Positions 42,137-50,577 of a stretch of 64,000 bases of DNA are shown here, one piece after another. The stretch comes from JAICMB01 sp963838885 (GTDB lineage: Bacteria; Acidobacteriota; Terriglobia; Bryobacterales; Bryobacteraceae). Position 1 is the first letter of the stretch, and every line of letters starts with the position of its first letter. Both the position numbers and the translations under genes were made by a program. The notes under the pieces were generated by a model, which did no database searches, had not been told where the DNA came from, and saw only the letters and a list, made by a program, of their open reading frames with translations. The stretch spans positions 1 to 64,000 of the forward strand of contig CAWITB010000031.1 of the NCBI GenBank assembly GCA_963838885.1, in the 5' to 3' direction.

Positions 42137-43384
42137 ATGAGAACCGCGTTCGTTCTATTCGCTCTGGCCGGCGCGCTCGTCGCGCAGCCACGCTATGACT
42201 TATTACTCAAAGGCGGCCATGTCATCGACCCCAAGAACGGGATCGACGGCGCCATGGACGTTGCGATCGCGGGCGGCAAAATCGCCCGCGTCGCTCCGAA
42301 TATCGACGCCGCGGAAGCCAGGAAGACCGCCGATGTCTCCGGTCTCTACGTCACGCCCGGACTCATCGACATGCATACACACGTCTATATGTGGGCGAGC
42401 GGCAAGGGCGAGGGCGTGCAGGCGGACGCCTTCTCCTTCCGCAGCGGCATCACGACCATGGTCGACGCCGGCTCCTCCGGCTGGAAGACCTTCCCCGATT
42501 TTCATAGCCGCATCATCGCGAATTCGAAAACCCGCATTCTCGCTTTTCTGAACATTGTCGGCGCCGGGATGGGGACCGGCCACGAAGACGATCCCGCCGA
42601 AATGGACGCCGCGGCCGCCGCAAAAATGGCGAAGGAACATCCGGACATTATCGTCGGATTCAAGGCCGCTCACTTTCGAGGACCCGGTTGGGAAGCCGAG
42701 GAGAACGCCGTGAAAGCCGGCAACGCGACGAACCTTCCCGTCATGGTGGATTTCGGCCAAATCAACGCCAAGCGCAACATCAATACGCTCTTTCTCGACA
42801 AGCTTCGCCCCGGCGATATCTACACGCATTGTTTCTCGGGCCATCGCGATGAGCTGTTGCCCAACGGAAAGCTCAATCCCGCGATGGAGGCCGGCCGCAA
42901 GCGCGGAATCATATTCGACATCGGCTTCGGCGCCGGCAGCTTCTATTGGTATGTCGCCGTGCCTGCATACCAGGAACATTTCTATCCCGACTCCATTTCG
43001 ACCGACCTGCACACCCACAGCATGAACGGAGGCATGAAAGACATCACCAACGTCATGTCGGAATTGCTTGCGCTGGGATCGTCGGTGCCCGACGTGATTC
43101 GCATGACCACCTGGGACCCGGCGAAGGAGATCAAGCACCCGCAACTCGGGAATCTCGATGTCGGCTCGGACGCGGACGTCGCGGTCCTACGGGTGGATCA
43201 CGGAAAATTCGGCTTCCTCGATTCCGCCGGCGCCCGCAACAACGGCACTCAACGAATCATTTGTGAAATGACCGTTCGCGCCGGCCAGGTTGCATGGGAC
43301 TTGAATGGCCGCGCCGCCCAGGACTGGCACACGTTTCCGTATAAGAAGACATGGGTTCAGCCTAAGGTCGCCGAAACGCCCTGA
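42137..43384 (+). CDS. Exported amidohydrolase/deacetylase (EF_0837-like)
   Basis: This 415-aa protein has a Sec signal (TAFVLFALAGALVAQ). Metal-site motifs are complete: TPGLIDMHTHVYMWASG (HxH), DIIVGFKAAHFRG (bridging Lys candidate), GDIYTHCFSGHRDELL (His), FDIGFGAGSFYWY, where a His of the relatives is replaced by Phe, and DSISTDLHTHSM (Asp). The C-terminus closes with SDADVAVLRVDHGKFGFLDS. The group is found with SelA-like PLP enzymes and aldolases in amino-sugar or D-amino-acid pathways. It lies 14 bp after the TonB receptor, probably in one transcript, so the receptor may import its substrate. No frame damage is seen. Confidence 0.85.
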   Translation: MRTAFVLFALAGALVAQPRYDLLLKGGHVIDPKNGIDGAMDVAIAGGKIARVAPNIDAAEARKTADVSGLYVTPGLIDMHTHVYMWASGKGEGVQADAFSFRSGITTMVDAGSSGWKTFPDFHSRIIANSKTRILAFLNIVGAGMGTGHEDDPAEMDAAAAAKMAKEHPDIIVGFKAAHFRGPGWEAEENAVKAGNATNLPVMVDFGQINAKRNINTLFLDKLRPGDIYTHCFSGHRDELLPNGKLNPAMEAGRKRGIIFDIGFGAGSFYWYVAVPAYQEHFYPDSISTDLHTHSMNGGMKDITNVMSELLALGSSVPDVIRMTTWDPAKEIKHPQLGNLDVGSDADVAVLRVDHGKFGFLDSAGARNNGTQRIICEMTVRAGQVAWDLNGRAAQDWHTFPYKKTWVQPKVAETP

Positions 43385-44130
43385 CGCGACGTCGTCACAG
43401 ATGCGCGCGCGTTGGGATACACTTCGGCGCCTCACGTTTTCAGAAAAGATTGAGAACAGCTTGACCCCCGGCCGATTCGATTTCCGAACCGGCCGAGGCG
43501 CCCTATTTCCACATTGGATGAAGGCTTACCAACTACGATTTGGCAGTGTTCTTCCAGAAGCGCTAGACGGGGTACAGGACGCATTGCCCATTCCCGCAGA
43601 CCTCTCTTCCGATTCCAAGCTTCGTTGTCGGCGGCAATTTCATGATTGGCCGCCGGGAGGGCCTCCACCGGTTCTCCGCGTTTCGATGTGCGCATCCCCA
43701 TGTTTGTGGGTTGCCCGCGGGCCGGTTTCTCAGTAGGTGAATTCGGTTGGCCAACCTATTTTTCCCTCACCTTACAGGGTTGCGCCGGGTTATCAGCCCG
43801 GCTCACGATCAAATAGTACAACGGGTGGCGCAAGGAGGGCGCGGATGAAACCCGGTAAGTTATTGAAATGCGTAGTTAGAATTGTCTAACATTCTTGCGA
43901 ACGGGATTTACGGCAATTGATTTTATTGGGTTGCGGGAGCGCGAGTGGCGCTCAAAAGGCGCTTTGGATCTGTAGAAAAGGGTTGTTGTGGTCCTAGAAT
44001 GGTCCCGATGCAAGGACCATTTTCCCCAAAGATTCCCCAAAGGTGTGCTCCACGAGGAATTTCGGAGGACCGTTGTCCGCTGCCGCGAGAGGCCTTGCCT
44101 CCGTTGCGGGCGGTGGGCGACAATCTGAAT
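43385..44130. other. Intergenic region with palindromes, no recognised gene
   Basis: This 746-bp stretch has only unconvincing frames. It contains an 11-bp stem hairpin at 43469-43495 (one mismatch, 5-nt loop), a perfect palindrome GGTTGGCCAACC at 43745-43756 and a GCCGGG/CCCGGC hairpin at 43784-43802. The first lies 85 bp beyond the amidohydrolase stop and could end its transcript. Confidence 0.45.
43469..43495 (+). terminator. Possible terminator hairpin
   Basis: The stem CGGCCGATTCG pairs with CGAACCGGCCG across a 5-nt loop, with one mismatch. No T-run follows, so termination is unproven. Confidence 0.3.
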
Positions 44131-44451
44131 GTGACCGTCGTCGTTGACGAAATTCCTTTGGCGAAGGACGCCCAGGGCGTGTACCGCGTGGGCGGCACGC
44201 GCGTTACGCTTGACCTGGTGGTGCGGGCATTTAGCCGTGGCGCTACCGCCGAGGAGATCGCGCAGAAGTACGACGGTCTGCGTTTGCCGGACGTATATCA
44301 GGTCATCGGTTATTATCTGAAGCATGCGGACGAACTGGCCGAGTATCTCGAAACTCGGGCACGTGAGGAGGAATCGCTGCTTTCGTCCCATCCGGAGTGG
44401 TCGCCGAAAGGTCTTCGCGACCGGCTGCTCGCCCGCCGGAACATTCAGTGA
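44131..44451 (+). CDS. DUF433 antitoxin-like protein
   Basis: This 106-aa protein has the DUF433 helix-turn-helix: YRVGGTRVTLDLVVRAFSRG, ATAEEIAQKYDGLRLPDVYQ, and an acidic C-terminal helix (ELAEYLETRAREEESLL) that in VapB45-type antitoxins wraps the toxin. GTG 44131 is chosen because relatives start with a short strand like TVVVDEIPLAKDAQGV; the frame upstream to 43945 is unlike protein. It overlaps the toxin start by 4 nt, the normal layout of this module. The partner is broken, so this antitoxin is probably orphaned. Confidence 0.75.
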   Translation: MTVVVDEIPLAKDAQGVYRVGGTRVTLDLVVRAFSRGATAEEIAQKYDGLRLPDVYQVIGYYLKHADELAEYLETRAREEESLLSSHPEWSPKGLRDRLLARRNIQ

Positions 44452-44691
44452 AATGGCTGGCCGACGAGTGCTTCGACAACGACATCATCCGGGGGCTGTT
44501 GCGTCGCTCCCCAGACTTCGATTTGGTTCGTGCGCAGGACATCTCTGAAGTCGCCGGTCGCGATGATGAGACTCTGCTCGCGTGGGCAGCCACAATGAGC
44601 GCGTGGCCCTCACGCGGACGTCCTGCTTCTCGAACAGTGTTTGACGGAATCGGACTGGGCTGCCGGCGTAATTTATCTGCCGCTGCGGTAG
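44448..44691 (+). pseudogene. DUF5615 PIN-like toxin with internal deletion
   Basis: The start GTG 44448 gives KWLADECFDNDIIRGLLRRS, DFDLVRAQDISEVAGRDDET and LLAWAA, the N-terminal half of a DUF5615 toxin with its conserved Asp residues. The expected centre is missing. After about 44590 the other frame resumes with DVLLLEQCLTESDWAAGVIY and LPLR, the family C-terminus, stopping at 44691. About 25 residues are lost and the frame is shifted. An active RNase is unlikely. Confidence 0.75.
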
Positions 44692-44726
44692 GCTCGCGCG
44701 CGGCGGCGCAGGAAGGTCGTAACCGC

Positions 44727-46463
44727 CTATGTAATCCGTGGCGCGCCGTGGCCCCATGTCTCCGGCGGGGCTAGCTCGCGGCGCACCGGCGGCCGATCCA
44801 TGTTGCGCTTGTCCGACGTGAAGATCGCGTCGCCTTGCGAGATCAGGTAGTCGGCGGTGCGCGCTGCGAACGCTTGAATCGTCAGGCCGGGATTTGCCGA
44901 GCCTTGCGTCGGCATAACGCTGCCATCCGCGATAAACAGATTGGGAATGTCGTGGGCGCGACCATACTTATCCACTACCGACGTAGCGGGATCGCTGCCC
45001 ATGCGCGCCGCGCCGACCAGGTGCGCATAGCGCGCCTCTTGCACGACCTCCTGCGCGCCGGCCGCCCACATCACATCCTTGGTCTTGTTCTTCGCAAACT
45101 CGATCAGCCTCAAATCGTTTTCCTGAAGGTTGAACGTCACCTTCGCAACGGGCAACCCCAGCGCGTCTTTCTCGTCCGCCAGCGTCACGCAATTTTGCTC
45201 GTACGGAAGGATCTCGCCGAGCACCGCGATTGCGGCCCAATGGTTGTAGTCCATCATGACGCGCCGCAGACCCCAGCCCCACGCGCCCTTCGCCTGCATC
45301 ATTTGCTTTGCAAAAGAGATCGGCAGCGGACCGACGCTCTGGATCGCAAACCCGCGCACGAAGTCGCGCTTGGGATCGGTCTCGTAGAATTCCTCGGTCA
45401 TACAGTGCGCGGGCGGAGCCTTATACATGCGGATCAAACTCTCGAAGCGCCCGAGCACCACGTTGCCCGCCTGGGCCATCAGGTATTTCCCAACCGTCCC
45501 GCTCGAATTCGCGAGCCCCTTTTCGAATCCCGCACAGGCCGAGTTCAGAAGCAAACGCGGGGTCTCGATGGAATACCCCGCCACGATAACGGCCTTCGCC
45601 TTCTGAAAATGTTCCTTCCCGTCGCGGTCGAAATACGTGACGCCATTGACGCGCCTGTTCGATCCCAAATGAATGCGCGACACCATGCAATTCGCGCGGA
45701 TCTCGACGCCATTCCGAATTGCGTCGGGAACGTGCGTGATCAGCGTGCTCGCCTTCGCCCCGACCTTGCAGCCCTGGATGCAGAAGCCGCGATAGATGCA
45801 ATGCGGCCTGTCGCCATGCGATCCTTCTAAAATCGCTACCGGCCCGCCCGCGCTCACGCCGATGCCAAGCTTGGTGCATCCGCGAATCAGTATGTCGCCG
45901 ACGCCGCCCATGGGATGCGGGCCATAGGCGTAGCCGTGCGGATCGCCCCACGGAAAATAGGCCGGGCCGGAGACGGGCATCTCCAGTTCCATCAGCTCGT
46001 AGTACGGCTTCAGCTCTTCGTACGGCATGGGCCAGTCCACGGCCACGCCGTCTTCGGTGCGCAAGCGAAAATCGGAGGGATGCAGGCGCGGGGCGAAGGA
46101 AGCCCAATGCACCGTGCTCCCGCCCACTCCCTTGCCGCTATTGTTCGCCCCCAACGCCAAGGGATGTTTACCGCCTGTGATGCGCCGGTCTTCCCAGTAA
46201 AGCTGGTGCGATCCCGCTTCGTCGCTGACCCAATCGCGCTCGGAGTCCCAGAAAGGACCGGCATCGAATCCGATTACGCGGAACCCCGCGCGCGAGAGCC
46301 GTTGCGAGAGAACGCCTCCGCCCGCGCCGACTCCGACGATGACGTAATCGACTTCTTCGCCCGGCGGAAAAGTCCGCATCGGCTTGGGAAGGCGCTGCAT
46401 CGGACCGAGCCAATGCGCATCGTCTTTTGGCGCTTCGATCTTCCCCAGGAGCGGCGACTTCAA
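44727..46463 (-). CDS. GMC-family FAD oxidoreductase
   Basis: The 578-aa enzyme begins with a short lead, then the FAD motif DYVIVGVGAGGGVLSQRLSR, the second FAD loop GKGVGGSTVHWASF, a Cys-rich segment CIYRGFCIQGCKVGAKAS and the C-terminal domain LVGAARMGSDPATSVVDKYG with GSANPGLTIQAFAARTADYL. It resembles gluconate 2-dehydrogenase flavoprotein-type GMC enzymes that oxidise sugars or alcohols with a membrane partner. The start is TTG 46463: AAGGAGG at 46470-46476 is 6 bases upstream, and it overlaps the stop of the partner gene. No export signal is visible; the partner subunit normally provides it. Confidence 0.88.
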   Translation of the reverse strand: MKSPLLGKIEAPKDDAHWLGPMQRLPKPMRTFPPGEEVDYVIVGVGAGGGVLSQRLSRAGFRVIGFDAGPFWDSERDWVSDEAGSHQLYWEDRRITGGKHPLALGANNSGKGVGGSTVHWASFAPRLHPSDFRLRTEDGVAVDWPMPYEELKPYYELMELEMPVSGPAYFPWGDPHGYAYGPHPMGGVGDILIRGCTKLGIGVSAGGPVAILEGSHGDRPHCIYRGFCIQGCKVGAKASTLITHVPDAIRNGVEIRANCMVSRIHLGSNRRVNGVTYFDRDGKEHFQKAKAVIVAGYSIETPRLLLNSACAGFEKGLANSSGTVGKYLMAQAGNVVLGRFESLIRMYKAPPAHCMTEEFYETDPKRDFVRGFAIQSVGPLPISFAKQMMQAKGAWGWGLRRVMMDYNHWAAIAVLGEILPYEQNCVTLADEKDALGLPVAKVTFNLQENDLRLIEFAKNKTKDVMWAAGAQEVVQEARYAHLVGAARMGSDPATSVVDKYGRAHDIPNLFIADGSVMPTQGSANPGLTIQAFAARTADYLISQGDAIFTSDKRNMDRPPVRRELAPPETWGHGAPRIT

Positions 46464-47174
46464 TGCGTTCCTCCTTCGCCGGGCGTGCCAAAGTGGCTCT
46501 CTTCGCCGGCGATATATTCGTAAACGTCGGAGGCGGAGTCCGCCGGGGCGGTCCATTCGTAGCGTTTCTCGTCGCGCTCCCACGGCTCCGGCAGACCGCC
46601 TTCGAGCCGCATGTACGCCCGCGGATAGGCCGGGCCTCCGAATCCGATTTCATCCCAGGCCCAGGGATGCGCGTAGTACGCCTCCGCGCAATCCTGCACC
46701 AGCAACATCCAGAATCGCTTCACCGGCATGCGTTTCCAGGTCTCAGCCGGCCGCGGCCGGCTTACCGTCGTGCAGCGATTTCAAGATGAGATCTTTTTCC
46801 AACGGTCCGATGTCCACGAAAGCGCGCCCATGCAGATGACGCGCAATCTCGTCGATGGCGCGAATGCCGAGCCGGTATGCTTCGCGATCGGGCGGCATAT
46901 CTTCGAAACGATAGCCGTCGTGACGGTCTTCATAGAGCCGCTCGTCGATGCGCGGAACGATGGGGATGCGATGCGCCTCGTCGCGGTCGTCCTGCGGAAG
47001 CACGCGGCCGCAGATCGCCTCCATCAGGCGCGCTTCTTCAGCGCTGAAAAAACGAATGGGAGGAACATGCTCCACCCGATGCAGCACTACCTGGCGCGTC
47101 TTTGCGTCCCAGAATTTCTGCTGCGCGAGCGTACTGAAACCGGGATAATAGCCCGGCTGCGCCTTTCGCTTCAT
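46460..47174 (-). pseudogene. Gluconate 2-dehydrogenase subunit 3-like protein, frameshifted
   Basis: The first 143 residues (KRKAQPGYYPGFSTLAQQKF, RFFSAEEARLMEAICGRVLP, HRIPIVPRIDERLYEDRHDG) end in a premature stop after HDGKPAAAG. A second frame continues with RMPVKRFWMLLVQDCAEAYY and HPWAWDEIGFGGPAYPRAYM to the stop at 46460. The join near 46746-46750 needs one base removed. Corrected, it is about 237 aa and matches Gluconate_2-dh3, the small partner of GMC dehydrogenases. ATG 47174 overlaps the membrane-protein stop (ATGA), so the three genes form one operon. Confidence 0.82.
46470..46476 (-). promoter_or_regulatory. Ribosome binding site selecting the TTG start of the GMC gene
   Basis: AAGGAGG lies 6 bases before TTG 46463. 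No ATG in frame has a comparable site. Confidence 0.7.
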
Positions 47175-48145
47175 TTCTCTCTCCGCAATAAGCTCGTTAG
47201 CAAACCTACAAATCCGCACGCCGCGAAGAGCAGCGGGGCAAACACCGGCGGTCCGTAGAGCAAGTTATAGAGCGGCTTCTTCAGCCCGCCAGGCCGCCGC
47301 AAGATTCCGCGAGTGTGATAGAACCCTCCTATTCCGCCGTTCACCATCGCGATGGCCGAAACCACGGGAAGCACGGTGTGCGCGATGCGCTTGCTGCGGA
47401 TCGCTCCCGCGGCCGCAGCCATCAGCGCCGGCGCGACGATCAAGGGCGAGGATTGCGCGATCTTATATTGAAATCCGTTCTTGTAATGCGAATAGAGCGC
47501 TTCGAAACCGCTGAAGAACGCCGAGACGATCGTCGCGACGGCCATGTGCTTCTGAAAACGGCCCTCGCGTAGATCCTGCTCCCAACCGATGTGTTCGTGT
47601 TTCGCTCCCGGCAGCATTTTCACGGCGTGATCCGGATTCGCCGGTCTCGGGAAACTGAAATTTCCCGTGTGGCCGCCGCGCCGCATGAATGCCGCGAGCA
47701 ATCCCAAGTATGCGCTGATGCAGAATAGCAGGGGCGCGAACAATGGCGGACCCATGATGATATTCACCACCGGCAAGCGCCATCCGCCCGGCTTTCGCTG
47801 CACGCCTTTGATATGGAAATAGAATCCGACGAGGCCGTCGGCGAGCGTGATCGCGGAGACCGCGGGCAGTACCGTCTTCGCCGCGCGGCGGCTTGCGAAT
47901 CCCCACAGCCCGGCCGCGCTCAGAGCCGCTCCGCAGAATAGCGGCGTGTACATGACGCGGCGGCTGAAGCTGCCGCGGTAATGCATGTACGCCACCTCGG
48001 CGGTACCCAGAATGGAGGACAATCCCGCGATAAGCGCCAGACCGCGCTGAAAGCTGCCTTCGCGGATCTCGAGGTCCACTTCGGCAACATCTTGTTCGAG
48101 TCGTCTGAGGAATTGCGCAGGCACGTCCTCCGATTGGACGCGCAA
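47171..48145 (-). CDS. Internally duplicated multi-helix membrane protein
   Basis: The 324-aa protein consists of two homologous halves of about 130 residues, each with four predicted helices. The first has EGSFQRGLALIAGLSSILGT, AKTVLPAVSAITLADGLVGF and IMGPPLFAPLLFCISAYLGL; the second has EGRFQKHMAVATIVSAFFSG, AHTVLPVVSAIAMVNGGIGG and LYGPPVFAPLLFAACGFVGL. Both halves end with a loop containing RRPGG or RKPGG before the GPP motif. The N-terminal 20 residues are cytosolic. Function is unknown; its operon position before a gluconate-dehydrogenase-like pair suggests a membrane anchor or quinone-linked partner. Confidence 0.75.
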   Translation of the reverse strand: MRVQSEDVPAQFLRRLEQDVAEVDLEIREGSFQRGLALIAGLSSILGTAEVAYMHYRGSFSRRVMYTPLFCGAALSAAGLWGFASRRAAKTVLPAVSAITLADGLVGFYFHIKGVQRKPGGWRLPVVNIIMGPPLFAPLLFCISAYLGLLAAFMRRGGHTGNFSFPRPANPDHAVKMLPGAKHEHIGWEQDLREGRFQKHMAVATIVSAFFSGFEALYSHYKNGFQYKIAQSSPLIVAPALMAAAAGAIRSKRIAHTVLPVVSAIAMVNGGIGGFYHTRGILRRPGGLKKPLYNLLYGPPVFAPLLFAACGFVGLLTSLLRREK

Positions 48146-48198
48146 AACCGCTCCCGACTTTCGATATTCTGGATAGTTTCAGGAGCTTCGGATTTTTC

Positions 48199-49116
48199 GT
48201 GCCGATTCCCGACTACGAGACGCTCATGCTGCCGTTCCTAACGCTTTTGTCGGATGGGCAGGTGCGCCACATGGGCGATATCAGGAAGGCCCTTGAGGAG
48301 CAGTTCAATCTCTCGCCCCAGGAGATCTCGCAAAGAATTCCAAGCGGCCAATCGACAGTGATGCAAAGCCGTACCGGATGGGCAAGAACATATCTGAAAA
48401 AGGCGGCCCTGATCGAATCCGAATCGCGAGCGCGGTACAGAATTACGCCGCGCGGCCTCGAAGTATTGAAATCGAAGCCATCCAGAATCGATAACCGGGT
48501 CCTTCGGCAATTCCCGGAGTTCCTGGAGTTCTTGAAACCCAAGCCCGACGAGCGCTCCCCGAATGGATCATTGGCGGAAGATCCTGTCGCGGAGCGCCAA
48601 ACTCCACTCGAAACGCTCGGCATCGCATATAAGCGGCTCAGGCGTGAACTCTCGGACGAGTTGCTCCAAACTGTTACAGCATCGTCTCCGTCGTTCTTTG
48701 AGCGCCTTGTCGTGGATCTGCTCGTAAAAATGGGTTACGGCGGTTCTTTAAAAGACGCCGGTCAAGCCGTGGGGCGGTCGGGCGATGACGGCGTGGACGG
48801 AATCATCAAGGAAGACCGATTGGGACTGGACCAGGTTTATATTCAGGCGAAGCGCTGGAGCGGCTCGGTAGGCAGACCCGAGGTGCAGTCGTTCGCGGGC
48901 AGCCTGGAGGGTCACAGAGCGAGAAAAGGCGTGTTCATCACGACATCGCAGTTTACGAAAGATGCGCGCGAGTATGTAAATCGCATCGAAAAGAAAATAG
49001 TCTTGATCGATGGCGAGCAGCTTGCGCAGCTTATGATCGACTTCGGCGTAGGCGTGAGCGAGATTGAGCGCTATGTCATTCAGAAACTGGACAGGGATTA
49101 TTTTGACGAGACCTGA
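48199..49116 (+). CDS. mrr: Mrr-type restriction endonuclease
   Basis: The 305-aa protein has an N-terminal winged helix of the Mrr_N group (VPIPDYETLMLPFLTLLSDG, VMQSRTGWARTYLKKAALIE) and a C-terminal Mrr catalytic domain: FFERLVVDLLVKMGYGG, GRSGDDGVDGIIKEDRLGLD (catalytic Asp) and VYIQAKRWSGSVGRPEVQSF (Gln-x-Lys), then VFITTSQFTKDAREYV. Mrr cuts methylated DNA (type IV restriction). It starts at GTG 48199, divergent from the membrane-protein operon by 53 bp. No methylase or specificity gene is adjacent, as expected for a stand-alone type IV enzyme. Confidence 0.92.
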   Translation: MPIPDYETLMLPFLTLLSDGQVRHMGDIRKALEEQFNLSPQEISQRIPSGQSTVMQSRTGWARTYLKKAALIESESRARYRITPRGLEVLKSKPSRIDNRVLRQFPEFLEFLKPKPDERSPNGSLAEDPVAERQTPLETLGIAYKRLRRELSDELLQTVTASSPSFFERLVVDLLVKMGYGGSLKDAGQAVGRSGDDGVDGIIKEDRLGLDQVYIQAKRWSGSVGRPEVQSFAGSLEGHRARKGVFITTSQFTKDAREYVNRIEKKIVLIDGEQLAQLMIDFGVGVSEIERYVIQKLDRDYFDET

Positions 49117-49168
49117 ACTTAATTACGCATGAACCCGGCCGCGCCGCTCCCGCGTCCAGTCTTATAGG

Positions 49169-50065
49169 ATGAAAGTCGCGCCGCTTCTGCTGGCACTCCC
49201 TCTCTGTTTCGCCCAGGCCCAGGACGCGGGCGTGCCGGTGCGCATGATCGTCACGGTCGAGACCAATCATGGCGCGCCGGCGCCGAAGCTCACCGCCGCG
49301 GACATCCTGGTACAGGAAAACAACACTCGAGCGCGCTCGACGGCGTGGACTCCAATCAGCGCCGCGGGACTTCAACTCTGGCTTGTGCTCGACGATTCCT
49401 CCGACTCGACGATCGGCAATCAGTTTAGCGACTTGCGCGCGTTCATCGCGGCACAGCCGTCCTCGACCCAAATCGGCCTGGGCTACATGCGCAACGGTAC
49501 GGTCTTGGCGGCGCAACCGCTCACCACCGATCACGCCTCCGTCGCAAAGGCCATCCGTCTTCCTGTCGGCGAGCCGGGAATTTCAGCCAGTCCCTATACA
49601 TCGCTGAGCGACCTTATTCACAAGTGGCCCGCAACGGAGCGAGCGCGCGAGATCCTCATGATTACGAGCGGCATCGATCTGCTGTACGGACCTGGCCCCG
49701 AGAATCCTTATCTGTTAAGAGCCATCGCCGACGCCCAACGCGCTGGAGTTGTTATCACATCCATCTATTTTGGAAGCGCTGGACATGCCGGTCACAGCTA
49801 CTGGCAAATGAATTGGGGACAGAACGATCTGTCTCAGCTTGCGTACGAGACTGGGGGAGAATTTTACTGGCAGGGTCTTGCGAATCCGGTTTCGCTCGGT
49901 CCCTTTCTGGACGAGTTCGGGCGCCGCTTAAACAATCAGTTCCTTTTGACGTTTACAGCGAAGCCCGGGACCAAGGCCGGCCTGGAGCCTGTTAAAGTCC
50001 GCACCGAGGTCCCGCACATATCGCTGGTCGCCGCGGCCGAGGCCTACGTGCCCACGGCGCGGTAG
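49169..50065 (+). CDS. Secreted VWFA-related protein
   Basis: The 298-aa exported protein (signal VAPLLLALPLCFAQAQ) has a VWFA-like fold of the type abundant in Acidobacteria: PKLTAADILVQENNTRARST, then LQLWLVLDDSSDSTIGNQF with the metal-site Asp/Ser residues, RAREILMITSGIDLLYGPGP (strand 4), and AYETGGEFYWQGLANP. A beta-rich C-terminal segment follows (RRLNNQFLLTFTAKPGTKAG). It is likely an extracytoplasmic adhesion or protein-interaction module. It is 52 bp downstream of mrr and probably independent. No specific partner is indicated. Confidence 0.75.
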   Translation: MKVAPLLLALPLCFAQAQDAGVPVRMIVTVETNHGAPAPKLTAADILVQENNTRARSTAWTPISAAGLQLWLVLDDSSDSTIGNQFSDLRAFIAAQPSSTQIGLGYMRNGTVLAAQPLTTDHASVAKAIRLPVGEPGISASPYTSLSDLIHKWPATERAREILMITSGIDLLYGPGPENPYLLRAIADAQRAGVVITSIYFGSAGHAGHSYWQMNWGQNDLSQLAYETGGEFYWQGLANPVSLGPFLDEFGRRLNNQFLLTFTAKPGTKAGLEPVKVRTEVPHISLVAAAEAYVPTAR

Positions 50066-50070
50066 GTACG

Positions 50071-50577
50071 TCAACTTCCTGTTCGTAGCTCTTCGGTAGC
50101 GACGTCGGCGGGTCTTTCGATTACGCCCACTGGAGCGACGGAAAGAACATCGGCCACCTGTCCGGGTCCGAACTGCTGGATCAGGATGCGCGTTCCCGAG
50201 GGGAACTCGATCGCATCGCGGTACTCGAAAGCCGATCCGTTTTGGGTGAAGGTCGCGACCTGGTCGGCATCGCTGGATTTATTTCCGCGGGTCGCATTTC
50301 CACGGGTTTCATTTCCGCGAATCTCGTTTCCACGGATCCAGGCGGGAACATCCCGCATGACCAGGGTCGCGCCCGCGGGAAGACAAACGGCGCAGGGAGT
50401 ATCGGAGCGGAACCAGGCCCGCACTCTGCTCCATAGAGTCCCGTGTTCGCACTCGAACGCAGCCGCCTCCGGCTGCGATACAAATCCCGTCACTCCATTG
50501 GGGAAACGGTACGTAATAAGCCGCTCGCCTTCAACCGCCCGTCTGTTCGGCACGCCTGACAAAGAATAATCGCACAT
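50071..50577 (-). CDS. MCDYSL-type conserved hypothetical protein with RGN repeats
   Basis: This 168-aa cytosolic protein begins MCDYSLSGVPNRRAVEGERL, a widely conserved but uncharacterised N-terminal signature. It contains ECEHGTLWSRVRAWFRSDTP and a Cys pair (PCAVC). A short low-complexity insert, IRGNEIRGNETRGNATRGNK, lies between two beta-rich parts. ATG 50577 is chosen over the frame start at 50727 because the family begins there. It is convergent with the VWFA gene. I assign no function. Confidence 0.7.
   Translation of the reverse strand: MCDYSLSGVPNRRAVEGERLITYRFPNGVTGFVSQPEAAAFECEHGTLWSRVRAWFRSDTPCAVCLPAGATLVMRDVPAWIRGNEIRGNETRGNATRGNKSSDADQVATFTQNGSAFEYRDAIEFPSGTRILIQQFGPGQVADVLSVAPVGVIERPADVATEELRTGS
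50278..50337 (-). repeat. Four 15-bp tandem repeats in coding sequence
   Basis: The repeats encode IRGNE, IRGNE, TRGNA and TRGNK. Copies are imperfect, and the repeat can expand by replication slippage without breaking the frame. Confidence 0.8.

Noticed and set aside
43900..44060. Possible tRNA or attachment site before the DUF433 gene
   Set aside because: No cloverleaf with a T-arm or anticodon arm can be drawn, and no flanking duplicate was found.
50278..50337. Short tandem repeats considered as a CRISPR
   Set aside because: Units are 15 bp, contiguous and in frame, with no spacers and no cas genes in the window.
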